Both the position numbers and the translations under genes were made by a program. The notes beneath the pieces are model-generated. The model did no database searches, had not been told where the DNA came from, and was given only the letters and a program-made list of their open reading frames with translations. This document shows, piece by piece, positions 21,790-33,931 of a stretch of DNA of 64,000 nucleotides. The stretch is from Ceratodon purpureus (lineage: Eukaryota; Streptophyta; Bryopsida; Pseudoditrichales; Ditrichaceae), in assembly GCA_014871385.1 (NCBI GenBank), contig CM026426.1, forward strand, positions 59,806,084 to 59,870,083, given 5' to 3'. Positions within the stretch are counted from its first letter, which is position 1; each line of letters begins with the position of its first letter.

Positions 21790-23390
21790 CTAAAGAGTAG
21801 TTGAAAACTCCTGAAGCATTCCACGAGCCTCTGCTCTCTTTCTGTTGATGCAAGCAAACAAAGAGGTGTTGTTAAACTTTCAACTCGACTGTTGCTGGAA
21901 CCAAAGAGCAATGTAACGCTCTGGTGGGACTAAAATACACCAGAGAACGATCTTAGATAAAAACTATCGAAGTCAAAGAGCGATTGTGATCCTCAGAGCA
22001 TCTTCTACGATATGTATCAATGCGAACAAACTTAAAAATCATGAGTTCAACATCATACAGTCATACCGGCGAATATCTGCAAGGGCTTCCTTCCGCCTGA
22101 TTGATTGTGTTTCTAGCATGTGTATCACCGTTGCTCTCGCCTAGACACATAAGAACAGTTGAATTATAAGCTTACGAATGTTTATCGTGATGATATTCAA
22201 GCGCCTTTTAAGCCTCGAAAATGTGAACCAAAAACTGAAAGAGCGTACTGTGTCAAATACAAATATCGCGAACACAGGAGTGAACACCACATAGCTCCCG
22301 ACAATGACGTTATTCAGTACCTAAATTATCGAGCTTGTGTTGCTCAGAATAATAGGAAACTCCCACCCATATTCATGATAATTTCAGGAACATAGATGCA
22401 CTCCTGAAACTAAAACAAACAAGTTTCGAGACTTGGAGGGAGCAATAGAAACCTGGTGCGGCCTGAGGGAGTTCAGCAAGTAATGAGTGTTTCGCAATAT
22501 CAGGGTTATGTCTTCGACACAACGGGCTGACTGAAAAGGCCTTTCTATTAAAGCGTCCGTCAGCTCCAAGAACTGAAGAATAAGTTCTCTGTTCAACGCC
22601 CGCAGCTCCCTCTTGAAATCTGCTCAAATAATCAATACAAAATAAGGGACCTTAAACTCCGCTGCAGAGCTTGTACCTCACCTCAAAAGCATTAAAACAA
22701 AGCTAAGTGAGCAATCGAATCGTACTCTAAGTTGGATCTTCTAATGTCCCCATTTCACAAGAAGAACTTCACGTAGCACAGAAGAAAGCTCACCCACATC
22801 AGAATCCGTCGGATAAAGCTGACGTAGACCCTCCTCTTCTAACCCAGTGAGAACATCCATCGTCTGGAATTTCCAAAAAAAAAAAACCATAACATCAAAA
22901 ACATGACTTCGTGGCGAGCGGAACACAAAATATTTCTGCTCAATTTAGAACAAGTCCACACGTTCGATGTTTCTAAGGTAATAAGCGAAGTTAAAGGTAA
23001 GAGTAACATTGTTCTCGACAGTCCTAATATAGATCAAGTGCAAAACAATTCGTCCTCTACATAGTATTCGAATGGATATAAAGGGTTATGAACGGCTCTC
23101 GAGCGCATTTGCTTCTCCAAAAGCCTAACCCCTGAAACCCACTGCAGACATCGGTTCGAAAACCCTCAACTTACGCAATAATCCGCTTCCAAACATACCT
23201 TCCAAGGAGAGAAAAAAGGAAGAGAGAACAAAACTAAACTGTGATAGAGAAAACAAACCGTGTAGTTACCGCCGTACTGGACGTAGGTACCAGTGACAGG
23301 GGCGGGCGGAGAAGGGGCGGAGCTGGAATCATCGCCGTAGTTGTAGAGCCTGTAGTAAGGAGGCGGAGGAGGAAACGCCGATGCAGACAT
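21790..23390 (-). CDS. MED7: Mediator complex subunit 7
   Basis: Five exons reconstruct cleanly: 23390-23259, 22863-22794, 22619-22453, 22140-22067 and 21841-21790. All introns are GT-AG and all phases match. The protein is 164 residues, close to the usual plant length of about 168. It opens with a proline-rich PPPPPYYRLY motif and a GTYVQYGGNYT block, followed by GLEEEGLRQLYP, a helical FKRELRALNREL region, the diagnostic HYLLNSLRPHQARAT motif, and a charged C-terminal helix. MED7 is a core middle-module subunit of Mediator, which links activators to RNA polymerase II in the nucleus; MED7 pairs with MED21 at the hinge. The ATG at 23390 is the only start compatible with the family. There is no frameshift or internal stop, in contrast to nearly every neighbour. 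Only the exact UTR ends are unknown. Confidence 0.95.
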
Positions 23391-23640
23391 GGCCCACGAC
23401 GCTCCCAGCTGTAGGCAACATCAGTTCCACGCCACCAGTGTTATCGCCTTTCCTCCAACCCCTAAGTTATTGGTCTCAGAAACCACCGTGCACCCAGCTC
23501 TGATTCGCCCAACCCGAATAATAGCTTCAAGGTGAGAGTGCGGGCAATTTGGCGACGCGTCGGAAAATTCGTCGCTCGCGCGACCACTCAGATGACGCTA
23601 AATACTCATAGATTATATTTGAGAGGTGAATATCTAGAGT
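23391..23640 (-). promoter_or_regulatory. Putative MED7 promoter and 5' leader
   Basis: The 250 bp upstream of the MED7 ATG are less AT-rich than the DNA beyond 23640. No clear TATA box is placed at a standard distance, which is common for housekeeping plant genes. The assignment rests on position alone. Confidence 0.3.
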
Positions 23641-24554
23641 TATCCTAGATAGGGTGCATTTGCGTTTCGTTTTTCCTGTTAAAGATGTTTCCAGGGCGTC
23701 CATTTAAAAAATGTGCAACCGGTCCAATGTCAAGGAGAAGAAGAGTACTTGAAAGGGTGTCCCGATTGTTGGTTGTCTTTTCGCGGTCATCGTCCTTTGT
23801 CCAACGGCCATCGGATTAGTGGATAGGATGAACAAACACTATATTCACGTCGGCCATTTTGGAACAGGAGTTCTTCTTCCTACTTGAAAGAGTGACAATA
23901 TCCAAATAGGCTAGAATAACATTTTAGACAATCAATTAAAATTGAAAAATGCACTCAATTTTAAAGTAAGGAATTACCAAGAAAAGTTTGGATATAAATG
24001 ATTAGATTATTCCAAATTTTTTATATTGAGCAAATGAGACCTAGCTGATATTAAGGATAGCCCTTCTGGAACTAAATGATAAAAGCTCCTTTGGAAGCTT
24101 CTCAATCTAAAACATATGGGATTCAAAGCTGAAGAGTTCTTTAGTCTTAACAACACATCTTTTGGAGCTTGAACTCAACTTTGTTGGTATTGTTTATGTA
24201 CTCTTCTTATTAATTCAAGTTCTTGTTAGTTCCAGTCTTTAATATTTCTTTTTGTTTTAAACTATTAATTTTCTATCTTTGTAATTCTTATAATTTGTTG
24301 AAACTAAATTCATTTCAAATATTATAGCTAATTCTTTCCTATTAGAGTGTTGATTACAAGTTCTCTTAAAGATATGTTAGCATTTAAAACGTTGCAAATT
24401 ATTTTCTTCTAGACTATTATTTCTTCTACCACATAGTTTGAGTCTTATTCTTCTTGGAGAGAGTAGATCACTCATTTTTTTTAAATTGAGAATTTTTAGA
24501 GGATACGGAAGACCTTCCGCTAAATCAATGTTGTCTTTTTGTATAAACATTCCT

Positions 24555-27420
24555 TTTCCTTTTTTTTAGTATGGCTAGAGGTCAAGACATTAGTATGTTT
24601 GAAATTCCAAGTCCAAGTTGGACGCCATCATGAATGTTATTGCAATGTTATCACAAAGAATTGCAGAGATTAAAGGAGCCATGGTGAGGCTTCATAGTGA
24701 TAAAGCATCTAAGAGAGCACAATCTATATATTTTCAGCCTCAAGCTTTGATACAAGAAGAAGCAACTTTGCTTCTATATCAACAAAAACCGCTGATTTTG
24801 AAACTATAGGAGCCTTAAATTGCCCTACCATACAAATTTGATGGTACATGTTCAAGGTTTTAGAATTTTGTCAATTAGCATTGTTTTATAACAACATTGG
24901 AACCTGAGCGCAATCCAACGAAAAAAGTCAAATGTTAAATTTCTTGGGTCCTTGCTTATGTGACAAACTCTATCATAATTATTCTTTTGTTTGAGAAAAG
25001 ATCGTTAATTTTTGAAGAACTTTGTAATCTTTTTGGAGGCATTTTGCAAAAGCATTTGGTGAGCATAACAAGGGGCAATGAGCTACAACAAATATTTGGT
25101 CCCTTTGACAAAGGATACACTCCACATTAGTCTATGCATCAGACTTTATGCAATTAGCATGCAATATCAATTGGGACAAAGATGCATTTATAAGTTAAGA
25201 CATTGGGGTTCAAAAGACAATGTAAGGGATATGTTATCATCTCTTGATAATCCAAAAACGTTCAACAAAGTCGTTAGCCAAGGTAGAAAGTGCAATAGCC
25301 ATCTATTTCAATGTCATCAAGATTAGAAATCAAGTTTGCTTACTACTCGTGATTGCCCAACTATGTCAGCAAGCACTCTAAATTCTCATTATGAGGTGAA
25401 AGACATGCAAATTGATGGAGCATGTCTCAAATTCTTTACCAAAAAGAAAAAAACAATGTATAGACAAAGGACTATGCTTGTATTGCTATAACGAAAGCTA
25501 CAAGCTAAAAATAGTTCCAAGAAACAAAATCAATGCACTATCAAAAGAAGCGCAATAATCCAAGAAAACAAGTATGTCGAGGTACAATTAAGGCAGTGCG
25601 GTTAGACACATCGATAGTGCAAAAACATTTTGGTTCCTATCTTTTTGCTCAATTTGCCCATTTCTTTAATATTTCTTTATATTTTAGCCCTAAGAAACTA
25701 AAAAACTTAGCCTTATTAGATTTAAAAGCATTTGCTTGTTTTATTACAAAAAAATTGCTAAGCAACATAAGATTCATTCAATAAGGAAATCTAAACCCGT
25801 CACCATAGAAGTAATAGATGGACAACCTTTGTTATTTTGTAGTATCACCCATGAATCAAAACATATAGGAATAATATTTACTGGCCATAGTAGTTATATT
25901 GTTTTCAACGTTATTAAAACCTCAACAAAGCCTTTTATTTTTTATCTTCCATAATTAGAAATTGCAAAATCCCTCCGTAGATTAGAGGTTGCAAATTGTG
26001 ACATTTTCCATAGAACACTCTAAAAGTAAACCTATTTAAAGATGTCAAGTCAAAAAACCTTTATTCATTGAAGCAAGAGCAAAGCACGTCATTTGTCGCT
26101 ATGCAGCTTTAAAAAGCTAAAAGAAGATTTTGAGAACAAGCATACTATAGAAATACAAGGATTTTCAAGATCTATTTCAAAAGATGATTGCAGACATGAT
26201 ATCAGAATACCAACGATACAATTGAGCTATAGATGACTTGCAAGAAGGAAGACAACCACCTTTTGGCCCAATTAAAACATATTCCAAATAGACTTGGAAG
26301 AGTTGCAGCATGTACATTGATGATAATCTAGCCAAGAATTTAATTGTCAATCAAAGTTGCCAACTAGACCACCAATCTTATTGGTAAAGAAGGATGGCTA
26401 GCTGCAGATTTGCGTGGGATATTGAGGTCTCATCAAGGTGACAATGGAGAATCATTATTTGTCGCCCTTGATCTTTAGTCTTCTAGAACATCTTGGATAT
26501 ACAAGGATTATTACAAAGTTTGATCTAAGATAAGATTTCAACGTTGTCCAAATCAAGGAAAGAAATAAATAGAAGACAACTTTATGTGCAAGGTATGGTC
26601 ATTTTGACCATGATGTTATGCCTTTTGGTGATATCAATGCTCTTGTGGTCTTTCAACATTGGCATTTTTTTGGAGCACCTTGACAATTTTCTTGACATCC
26701 ATTTAGATGATATTTTGATATTCACCAAGAACAAATAAGAGCATGATAAACAGGTTCCTTTGGTTCATTAAAAATCAGATGAACAAAACTATATATCAAG
26801 TTAGAGAAGTGCTTTTTTTACCAAACTAAGATGGATTTCTTAATTTTGTTGCAACTATAGATGGCATGACAATAGATCCCAAGAAAGTAGTAGCTTGGGA
26901 AGACAGAGGGACAATAAGACACAAACACTGTTTTTTCAACTTTGCAAATTTCCAAAAGATATTCATCAAGAATTACTCTCGAGTTGCTGCTCTGATCACT
27001 TGATAAATATGCAAGGACAAACTTGGATGTAGACCATTGTTGAAGAAAACATTTCAAGATCTAAAGGTGGCATATACTACCCCTATAATTTGGGTACACC
27101 TGGACTTAACAACGGCCATCTAATTGGAAACAATTGATTAGCATTCTTCATTGGAAGCTATACTTCTACAAATGGACACATGTGAAAAGCTTCATCCAAT
27201 TGCGTTCTATTCTCAAATGTTTTCTTTTGCAAAGACAAACTATGAGATCTATGACAAAATATTTCTTGCTATAGTGGATATGTAAGATAATTAGAGATAT
27301 TTTAGAGCTGATTGAATCTTCCAAATACAAGTGGCAATGTATAAGCAAAGGATGAGAGGAACAAGACAACTCCTAGTTAAAGATGATGGATTAGAGTTGG
27401 ACAACTCAAAGTTGACAACA
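24555..27420 (+). mobile_element. Old, decayed Ty3/gypsy retrotransposon
   Basis: Fragments in the right order show a dead gag-pol. A gag-like stretch lies at 24555-25330 and contains an FDGTCSRF motif. A reverse-transcriptase piece with MPFG and, further on, HLDDILIFTKNK (26610-26740) stands for the usual YLDD box. A piece with DPKKVVAW lies near 26880. RNase H-like sequence (HPIAFYSQMFSFAKTNYEIYDK) lies at about 27180-27280. Many stops and frameshifts separate the pieces. LTRs are not recognisable; an AT-rich stretch at 27640-27780 might be the remains of one. The element is far older than the one at 47.6 kb. Confidence 0.75.
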
Positions 27421-28157
27421 TGTGTACTAGAATTAGACAACTCCATATATTGATCATAAAAGGCTAAAAGAGACTAAACAATTCTAGATATAGGAGTGAA
27501 TGGACTCAAAGAGATAAGACTACTCCAAATACAGAAGTAGAAGGATCTAAAGACCTATAGATTAGATCCAAATTTTATATAGAAAGTAAGAAGACTAAAG
27601 ATAGTCTCTAGTTTCTTGGGTGAAGGAACTTAGAATATAAGGCATGGGGTTAATAACATAAAGCCACTTCTTATGTGATGTTTTTTCCTTTAATTGGATG
27701 CCTAAGTTTAGGTCCAATATTTTTGGTCTCCGCTTGTATATAATTATTAATTTTATAATAAATTTCTTCAACTTATAATTGTGTTGGTTGTTTAGTTTTG
27801 AAAAGTATTGATGAGATTTGATGACAAGCTTGCAAGAAATTTGTTATAATGGTTTCACAGCAGCTATAGATTGTGTAGAGGAATTTAGAGAGAAGGTTGT
27901 GAGAGCGGTATTGGTAGCAGTAAAGGGTGTCCAAGGATTTGCATAAGCTTGGGCTCCACCTCTTTTTAAAAAAGACTCTCAATAACTTGCCACCTCCTTC
28001 ATCTTCATCAACTATCTCAAGAAAGGCAGAATCAAGTTTAACATTCATTTAGAAGGTACCTATTTATGAACGAGTTGATGTTTTTGGAAAATTTGAAGAA
28101 ATATGCCATCAAGCCTTGATTTCAAGTAAGAAATTGCAAGCCCAAAGAAGTCATGTT

Positions 28158-28159
<2 letters not shown>

Positions 28160-28224
<65 letters not shown>
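28160..28224. repeat. (TA)n microsatellite
   Basis: A pure alternating TA run of about 65 bp, similar in length to the one at 7517-7584. Confidence 0.95.
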
Positions 28225-28225
<1 letters not shown>

Positions 28226-29492
28226 TAAAGAAAATTGTGGACTTGGTTTATTTTAACATAGAGTGTTTTCAATGAGATCTGTATTCAACAAATCCTTCTT
28301 GTCATATATAGGGAAGACATATGCCTAAGGCTATACAGCTAAAAAAACATGAAATTTTGTTAATTACCTAGTTAAATTCAAATTCTAATGAGCATGTTGT
28401 TTATATTTTCAACTTGGCTAAAGGTGATGGATGTAATTTTTTTCTAATAACTTAAAAGGTTTAGTGAGCTTCAAAGGTAGTGCTTATCATCTACAAATTA
28501 TTTACGGTTTGGCCATGAACTTTGAGAAGGAGGTCAATAGCAAGAAAGAGAGGAATAAGAGTCAACTAAGAAAAGGTCCTTAAAGTCCAATTAATCTTCC
28601 AGTCAAAGCTTTAGCTTTTGCAAATTTTTTTCAATGTTCAAATCCTTCTCAATGTTTCAAGTTCAATGAGAGGAAGATGACTGTGATGTTGAGAGACACT
28701 ACCAGAAGTGAGTGACCTTTCTGACAAAAAAGATGCAAATTAGTGTTAATAAGGATTGAATTCTGCTGATTTTTTGTAAGGAATTCTTGCACTGAAAAAA
28801 CTGACAGAACCATTGGAACGTTTCTGCAAGAATAGACACTCATTGTTAAACTTAGTTCTTGGGTTGCGTGGATGAAGTTTCCTATGATGGAAGTCATCCT
28901 TCTAGAATTAACCTCGAGACTGATCTGTAGGCTATATTGCTTCTATGTCGTTGTCCCTGTTTCGTACATGGTTTTGGTGAAGCTACGATGATTATTTAGA
29001 TTTTAATTTTACATATAAGTGAAGCCATATAGTTTGTTCTCGTAGGCTCGATGGGTTCAGGGTGGAAAGATTCTTTTGCCGCTCTCAGAAGTGCACATTG
29101 TGTTTGCACACTCCACATGTAACCCAGAATGCATATATCAAAGGCTACGAAAACACTCTGCTAAGTACAAGTGCCTAGTCAGTATTTGTAATAAAGCATT
29201 CAAATTACTGTGTTCATATTCCACACATACCCTGAACACTCCCTTTTTAATCTTACCTACCAAATCCATGTAATGCAGCTAATCGACTCATAACATATAC
29301 AGCTCCCAAAACTCACATGAATCAGCATTCACAAAAGAACATCATTCTTGCAGGGCAAGCATTTCAAAAAGTCTGTCCGATTACAAAATGACATATATAT
29401 TCACAGTTACATTCTGTGCACCTCCTAGAACTTATGTCTCTAGTTTTACGCCATGAACTGTTTCTGCTAGTGCATAGTAGATGACGAATTAC
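28225..29492. other. No gene seen
   Basis: About 1.3 kb of AT-rich sequence. Open frames are short, without motifs, and no acceptor/donor pair frames a convincing exon. Confidence 0.5.
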
Positions 29493-29697
29493 TTATGCTA
29501 CCTTAACTATCGTTCCATCCTCATTTGAAAAAAACATCTCACTACATTCCTGTACAACAACGTATTTCACTAGAACTACTTCCAAATTCGGGCACCAAAA
29601 TTCCAAGTTTACCTGTAGATTAAACATGTTCTTGTGAACCATCGCTCCAAACACGTGCACGTTCATTCTTCTATTCCTTCGGAGACATTTACCTGTA
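29493..29697 (-). CDS. Possible exon of an unrecognised gene
   Basis: After a CCCATTACAG acceptor-like site at about 29698 a minus-strand frame of about 67 codons reads KCLRRNRRMNVHVFG and then a hydrophobic stretch with FWCPNLEVVLVKYVVV, ending at a TAG. The composition is protein-like. No adjoining exon is identified and I do not recognise the family. Confidence 0.3.
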
Positions 29698-30067
29698 ATG
29701 GGCATACAACAGACATTTCGGATATGATGAGGACAGAGATAGAGAAACTCGATGACTAAAGTTACACGCTATAGGAATGTAAATGAAGTAAAACTGCCAT
29801 TACCATTTTCCAATTTCTTTGCAAGAGAGTTCAAACATATGGTCTCCTAGTCCATTTCATGAGGGATGGCTTCCTACTCAGCTAACGATTGGGGACCAAG
29901 AATAAAAAAAGAAAAAATTGTATGAAACACAAAAGAAAAGCATTACAGAGGAGGGACCTACCCTTCACGTTGCATTTTCACTTGCAGGGTTTGGCAGTGG
30001 CGAGCTCTTTTAATATGCACGCAACGCGTCCTCCTGCTCTGTCGTACCGCGATCGACATGCGGATCC

Positions 30068-31100
30068 CTAAGTGCTGACGGACGTCTTCGCATCTTCCTC
30101 GCTTTCGTTGTTCTCCTCCGATGCCATCCTCGCAGTTACGAATGAACCCGCAACTGCCGATGTTGAATTCGGTTCCCCCTCAAAGCCACTGGAGTCGGAG
30201 AGGACAAAGTCGTGGTGAGTTCCGTGCAATCTTGCCTTCCATGAACGAACTCCTGCAGCATAAGCGAGATGTCTTGGAGCCGCAGCAACTTGATTGCGAG
30301 CCTGTGCAACATCACTACCACGACCGCGACAAGCAGCAACAGCGGCAGAGGGACCACCGGTACGAAGATCACCTCGACATGCACAAGAAGGATTAGCAGC
30401 GGTACAAAGAGCACCTCGATATGCACTAGCGCGGCCAATTGGTAGTGCACGCATAGGAGGGGTAACAGGAGGCTTGTAAACCCAAGATGTCACAGGAATT
30501 TTAGCTCTCGAGGACTCCACGATCGGAAACTTGCTATTCGAGCCCATAGATGGCGGGATCGCGAGACCTTGGTTCAAGTTCCGCCTCGGATGAATTGCCT
30601 TGAAGACGGAGCACACTTCATTGCCGTGTCTTCTCCATGTGCAAATTCCATTCTGGTTGCGCGGGGGATGCATGATCCCAATGCAATTTGCCACGGCTTG
30701 AAAAGCCACCAATACCTTCGGGGTCCATCTTCCTGCCCAACGCTGGCCTACCATGGCATGAATAACGGAGAAGTCCGGGCACTTCAGTTTCGTGATGACC
30801 TCAAACTTTTCTACTGACTCCAGCCGGATGATTAAATCACAGAGGAGATGAGGAGCATCTCCGAGGTGCTAGTAATGACCTCCGGGCCTGCGAGCCGCGT
30901 CCTTCCAAATTTCCAAACCCGATTCCTCATAGTCCAAGTTTACCATGCACTTCAGCGGAGGCTTCAACTCTCCGGCATCGCCGTTCATCTCCCACAACTT
31001 CCGCTTTTCATTCGATCGAGCGGTGTGCGCATCCATCTTCCGCCGATTCTCTTGCATCAACCAAACCTGTGACGATCTAACCCACAAACAAATCCTGACA
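30068..31100 (-). pseudogene. Large terminal exon of an unrecognised gene, one in-frame TAG
   Basis: A single frame reads from about 31100 to the stop at 30068, more than 340 codons, interrupted once by TAG at 30871-30869 in CTAG context. Upstream of the stop it contains a charged segment with ENRRKMDAH and LDYEESGLEIWKDA; downstream it has HLLCDLIIRLESVEKFEVIT, VGQRWAGRWTPK and a compositionally biased Ala/Arg segment, ending in an acidic tail. The part around 30300-30430 is built from short GC-rich repeats. I do not recognise the family. The continuous frame across the TAG suggests a recent loss or an incorrect stop. The start of the exon is uncertain. Confidence 0.45.
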
Positions 31101-32679
31101 GCAAAGGGTGACAATGTTTCAAGCACATTCGCGGCACTATTGTTTTTGTGAGTGCAGAGCGCATGCACTGTGCGTTCTCCCAAAAAAAAAAGTGAATTCT
31201 CCAAAGCTGGAAACAGAATACAACAACAAAGAGTCTGGGGAAGTAGTGTTAACCTGTGCCACCCTGGGCTCAAGACAATCCTCCAGGCCCACGTCAGTTG
31301 ATTTGGCACTCTGCTGCGAAACCAAATGATGTGCGTGCATCATGGCCATCTTCCAAATCTAAATCATAGTCGATCCCACTCATCACACATCATTAACTTC
31401 ATATCGTCCCACTAAGCTATAATGTCACCACCGATCATGTCTACAGCATACTACAATTTCACCAAAAAATCCAATCAGAGTACCATGCTCAATGTCTAGT
31501 TATTGCTGCATCATGATGAAGCTACGCGGAACCTAGGCTTCTCCCAATCTGTCGCCATCTTAATGCATCCATGTATTGATGTTGCTAAGGTATATGTTCT
31601 TTATTTCCTGGGTATCGATTGCGATCGTGACGTCATGTGCCTGATAAAACCGACCCGTATATCAATAGTCCCGCTGATGTACTTGTTTATACCTTGAACA
31701 TATCCTACAAGAACAATTGGGTATTGCACTTAGAAGAAGATGATGGGTAAAAAAATAATAAATGAACGCACGCAACTAAAACTAGTCGATAATGAACTAC
31801 CGGATTGACAAAGTCTTCCACACAAATACATGCTCCTTCATACCAGCGTGACCTCTGGGTGCTTAAGAGAATTCACTTGCTGTTATCAGTCTCAATTAGA
31901 CTGTCTTGCTACAAATACAAACGCTACCTCAATTTCTTTTAAATCTCAGACATAAGCAAAGAAGTTAAGTGGTCTATTACTCGGAATGTTTAAATGTTTA
32001 TGAGAATGAAACGTGCTGAAAAAAAAAAAAAAAAAAAACAAGGAGTTCAGAAAATGCCTGTTGAAACGACCATAGTGCGAGCTGATATACACACTTCGAA
32101 AGTAACCAGGCGACATTCCGGAGGAGGCACGATACTATAGTGCAGACCAATCTAATAAATGAACTGGAGAATAGAGACATATCTTCTCTCGGACAAACAC
32201 TATTGACGCTAAAATTCTAATTAAAAGAGAAGAAGGTACAAAGGAACACTCAGGACTAGAGGTTGAGAGACACAATCTGCAGGTGATTAGTTCAACAGAG
32301 TGTAAGCATGACATTGACCAAATCAACCTCACTAGAAAACCAAAGTCTCGAATAATCTGACACCAACAACTATGTCACCACTTGGAATAGACAAAGACAA
32401 GCATATCAAAAAACATAATTGCAACCCGAAGCATGCCCTATTGTATTACAGATTCAAAGTGTGTGCACTGTCTATTTACGATCAAAAAAATTAACAGTTT
32501 AAGGTCTCCAAGTGTCTGCCTCGTTCGTCCCACTAACCATGAGAGTTTTCAATCACGCATCCGAAAGTAACCACCACAAAACATTGTTTATGTCTCTGCA
32601 CCCCACGATCACACAGCAGCAACTTCCAAATTGAACCCAGGAGCTGAGACCTAGGTTTCTGAACATAGAGTCACACTAT

Positions 32680-33365
32680 CTACATAGCAACACCTCGGAT
32701 TGCAATTTGTCGCAAGCCCACTTCGAAAACGATCACCGAATGTCTCAGGTACAACAACGCATTGCAGGGTGGAGAGTACATAACAACATCCAAAACGCTA
32801 GACTCTGGGCACACAGAGGAGGAATTGCCATTGAACAAAGGGCCACTGCAAGCTTCACTCCCTAAAGAACAAGTCTCCGAGGAACTGTCGACTCCATCCA
32901 ACTTGATGCTTGATCCACCAGAAGCCTCTGCATCGAGGTCCATCAACGCCACTTCTTCCAACGCGTCATCAATACATGTGCGATCTTCACCGTCACCGGA
33001 TGAGACCTTGTCCACATGCACACCGTTAGTAGCCGGGGGATCAGGAGACAGGAACGAGGCTCAACTACTGAGGTATTTTCGGAGTCATCGAATGTCATAG
33101 GAAAAGCAACGCAGATTCAACGCCGGCTGAGAGGCGAGTTGAGGCTCGAAATGTAGTCCTCAAACATGTAATTTGCGGCCATCCCCAAAAAGCGGATCTC
33201 ACGGTGATACTCATCCGACTAGTTGTAATATCCAGAATCACGAAGCAGCTGACTGAGACAGGGCAGATCGGATAGCCAAGCCTTTGGAGACATAGTACCG
33301 TGCGCACCCCAACAGATAAAAACTTGAGCAATCCACCAAAAGAGGACACCTTTCTCAACATCCAT
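32680..33365 (-). pseudogene. Copy 2 of an unrecognised duplicated module
   Basis: One exon from about 33365 reads MDVEKGVLFWW, then AWLSDLPCLSQLLRDS, a TAG at 33221-33219 (CTAG), then EIRFLGMAANYMFEDYISSL. A second frame, 33021-32680, is acidic and Ser-rich and ends at a stop. The first part aligns by eye with 34680-34480 (WLPDVPALGHLLHSSS and LLGRAARYLFSTFLEHL), so the two are duplicates. The function is unknown. Confidence 0.4.
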
Positions 33366-33931
33366 CGCGCCCTGAGACGACCAAGACTAGGCACAACTTG
33401 GCATAAACCCTAAAAAATTCCACGGAGCCATACTCGAGTGACCATATATACACAACTCATCTGCCATGATTACGGCTGCCATTAATTACAGGAGAACTAA
33501 GGAACCAATGGGCAACCCATCGACATCACAATCAATACCCAACAGTACTTGACATTATATCCTAACCTCGAACCCGCAGTAAGATCCGCGGACGATCTGG
33601 AAAGACTTCTTCTGAGCACAGCATACAACCCGTGAGCACAAACCCTCTATCACACCCTAATGTCACCCCGGAGACTTTGTGTTCCTCTACCAACAACAAC
33701 AACGTACGTTTCTCCCCCTTCGCACTATAAACACTTTACACAATAGCACATAATATGAGCCGCCTCGCTCCAAATTTCCTAAACCAGTTCTATTCTAACT
33801 TACATGAGTACTGTTCAATCCGACCCAAAAAAGTATAACTGGACACAGTACTCTGCGTATCAAAATTGAGAACAGATAAACAAAAAACGAACAACGGTAT
33901 AGCGTTTCACACCATCAATATTCCCATAACT

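Noticed and set aside
30121..30450. Plus- and minus-strand open frames rich in Gln/His or Leu/Val
   Set aside because: These are other-frame readings of short GC-rich repeats within the large minus-strand exon.
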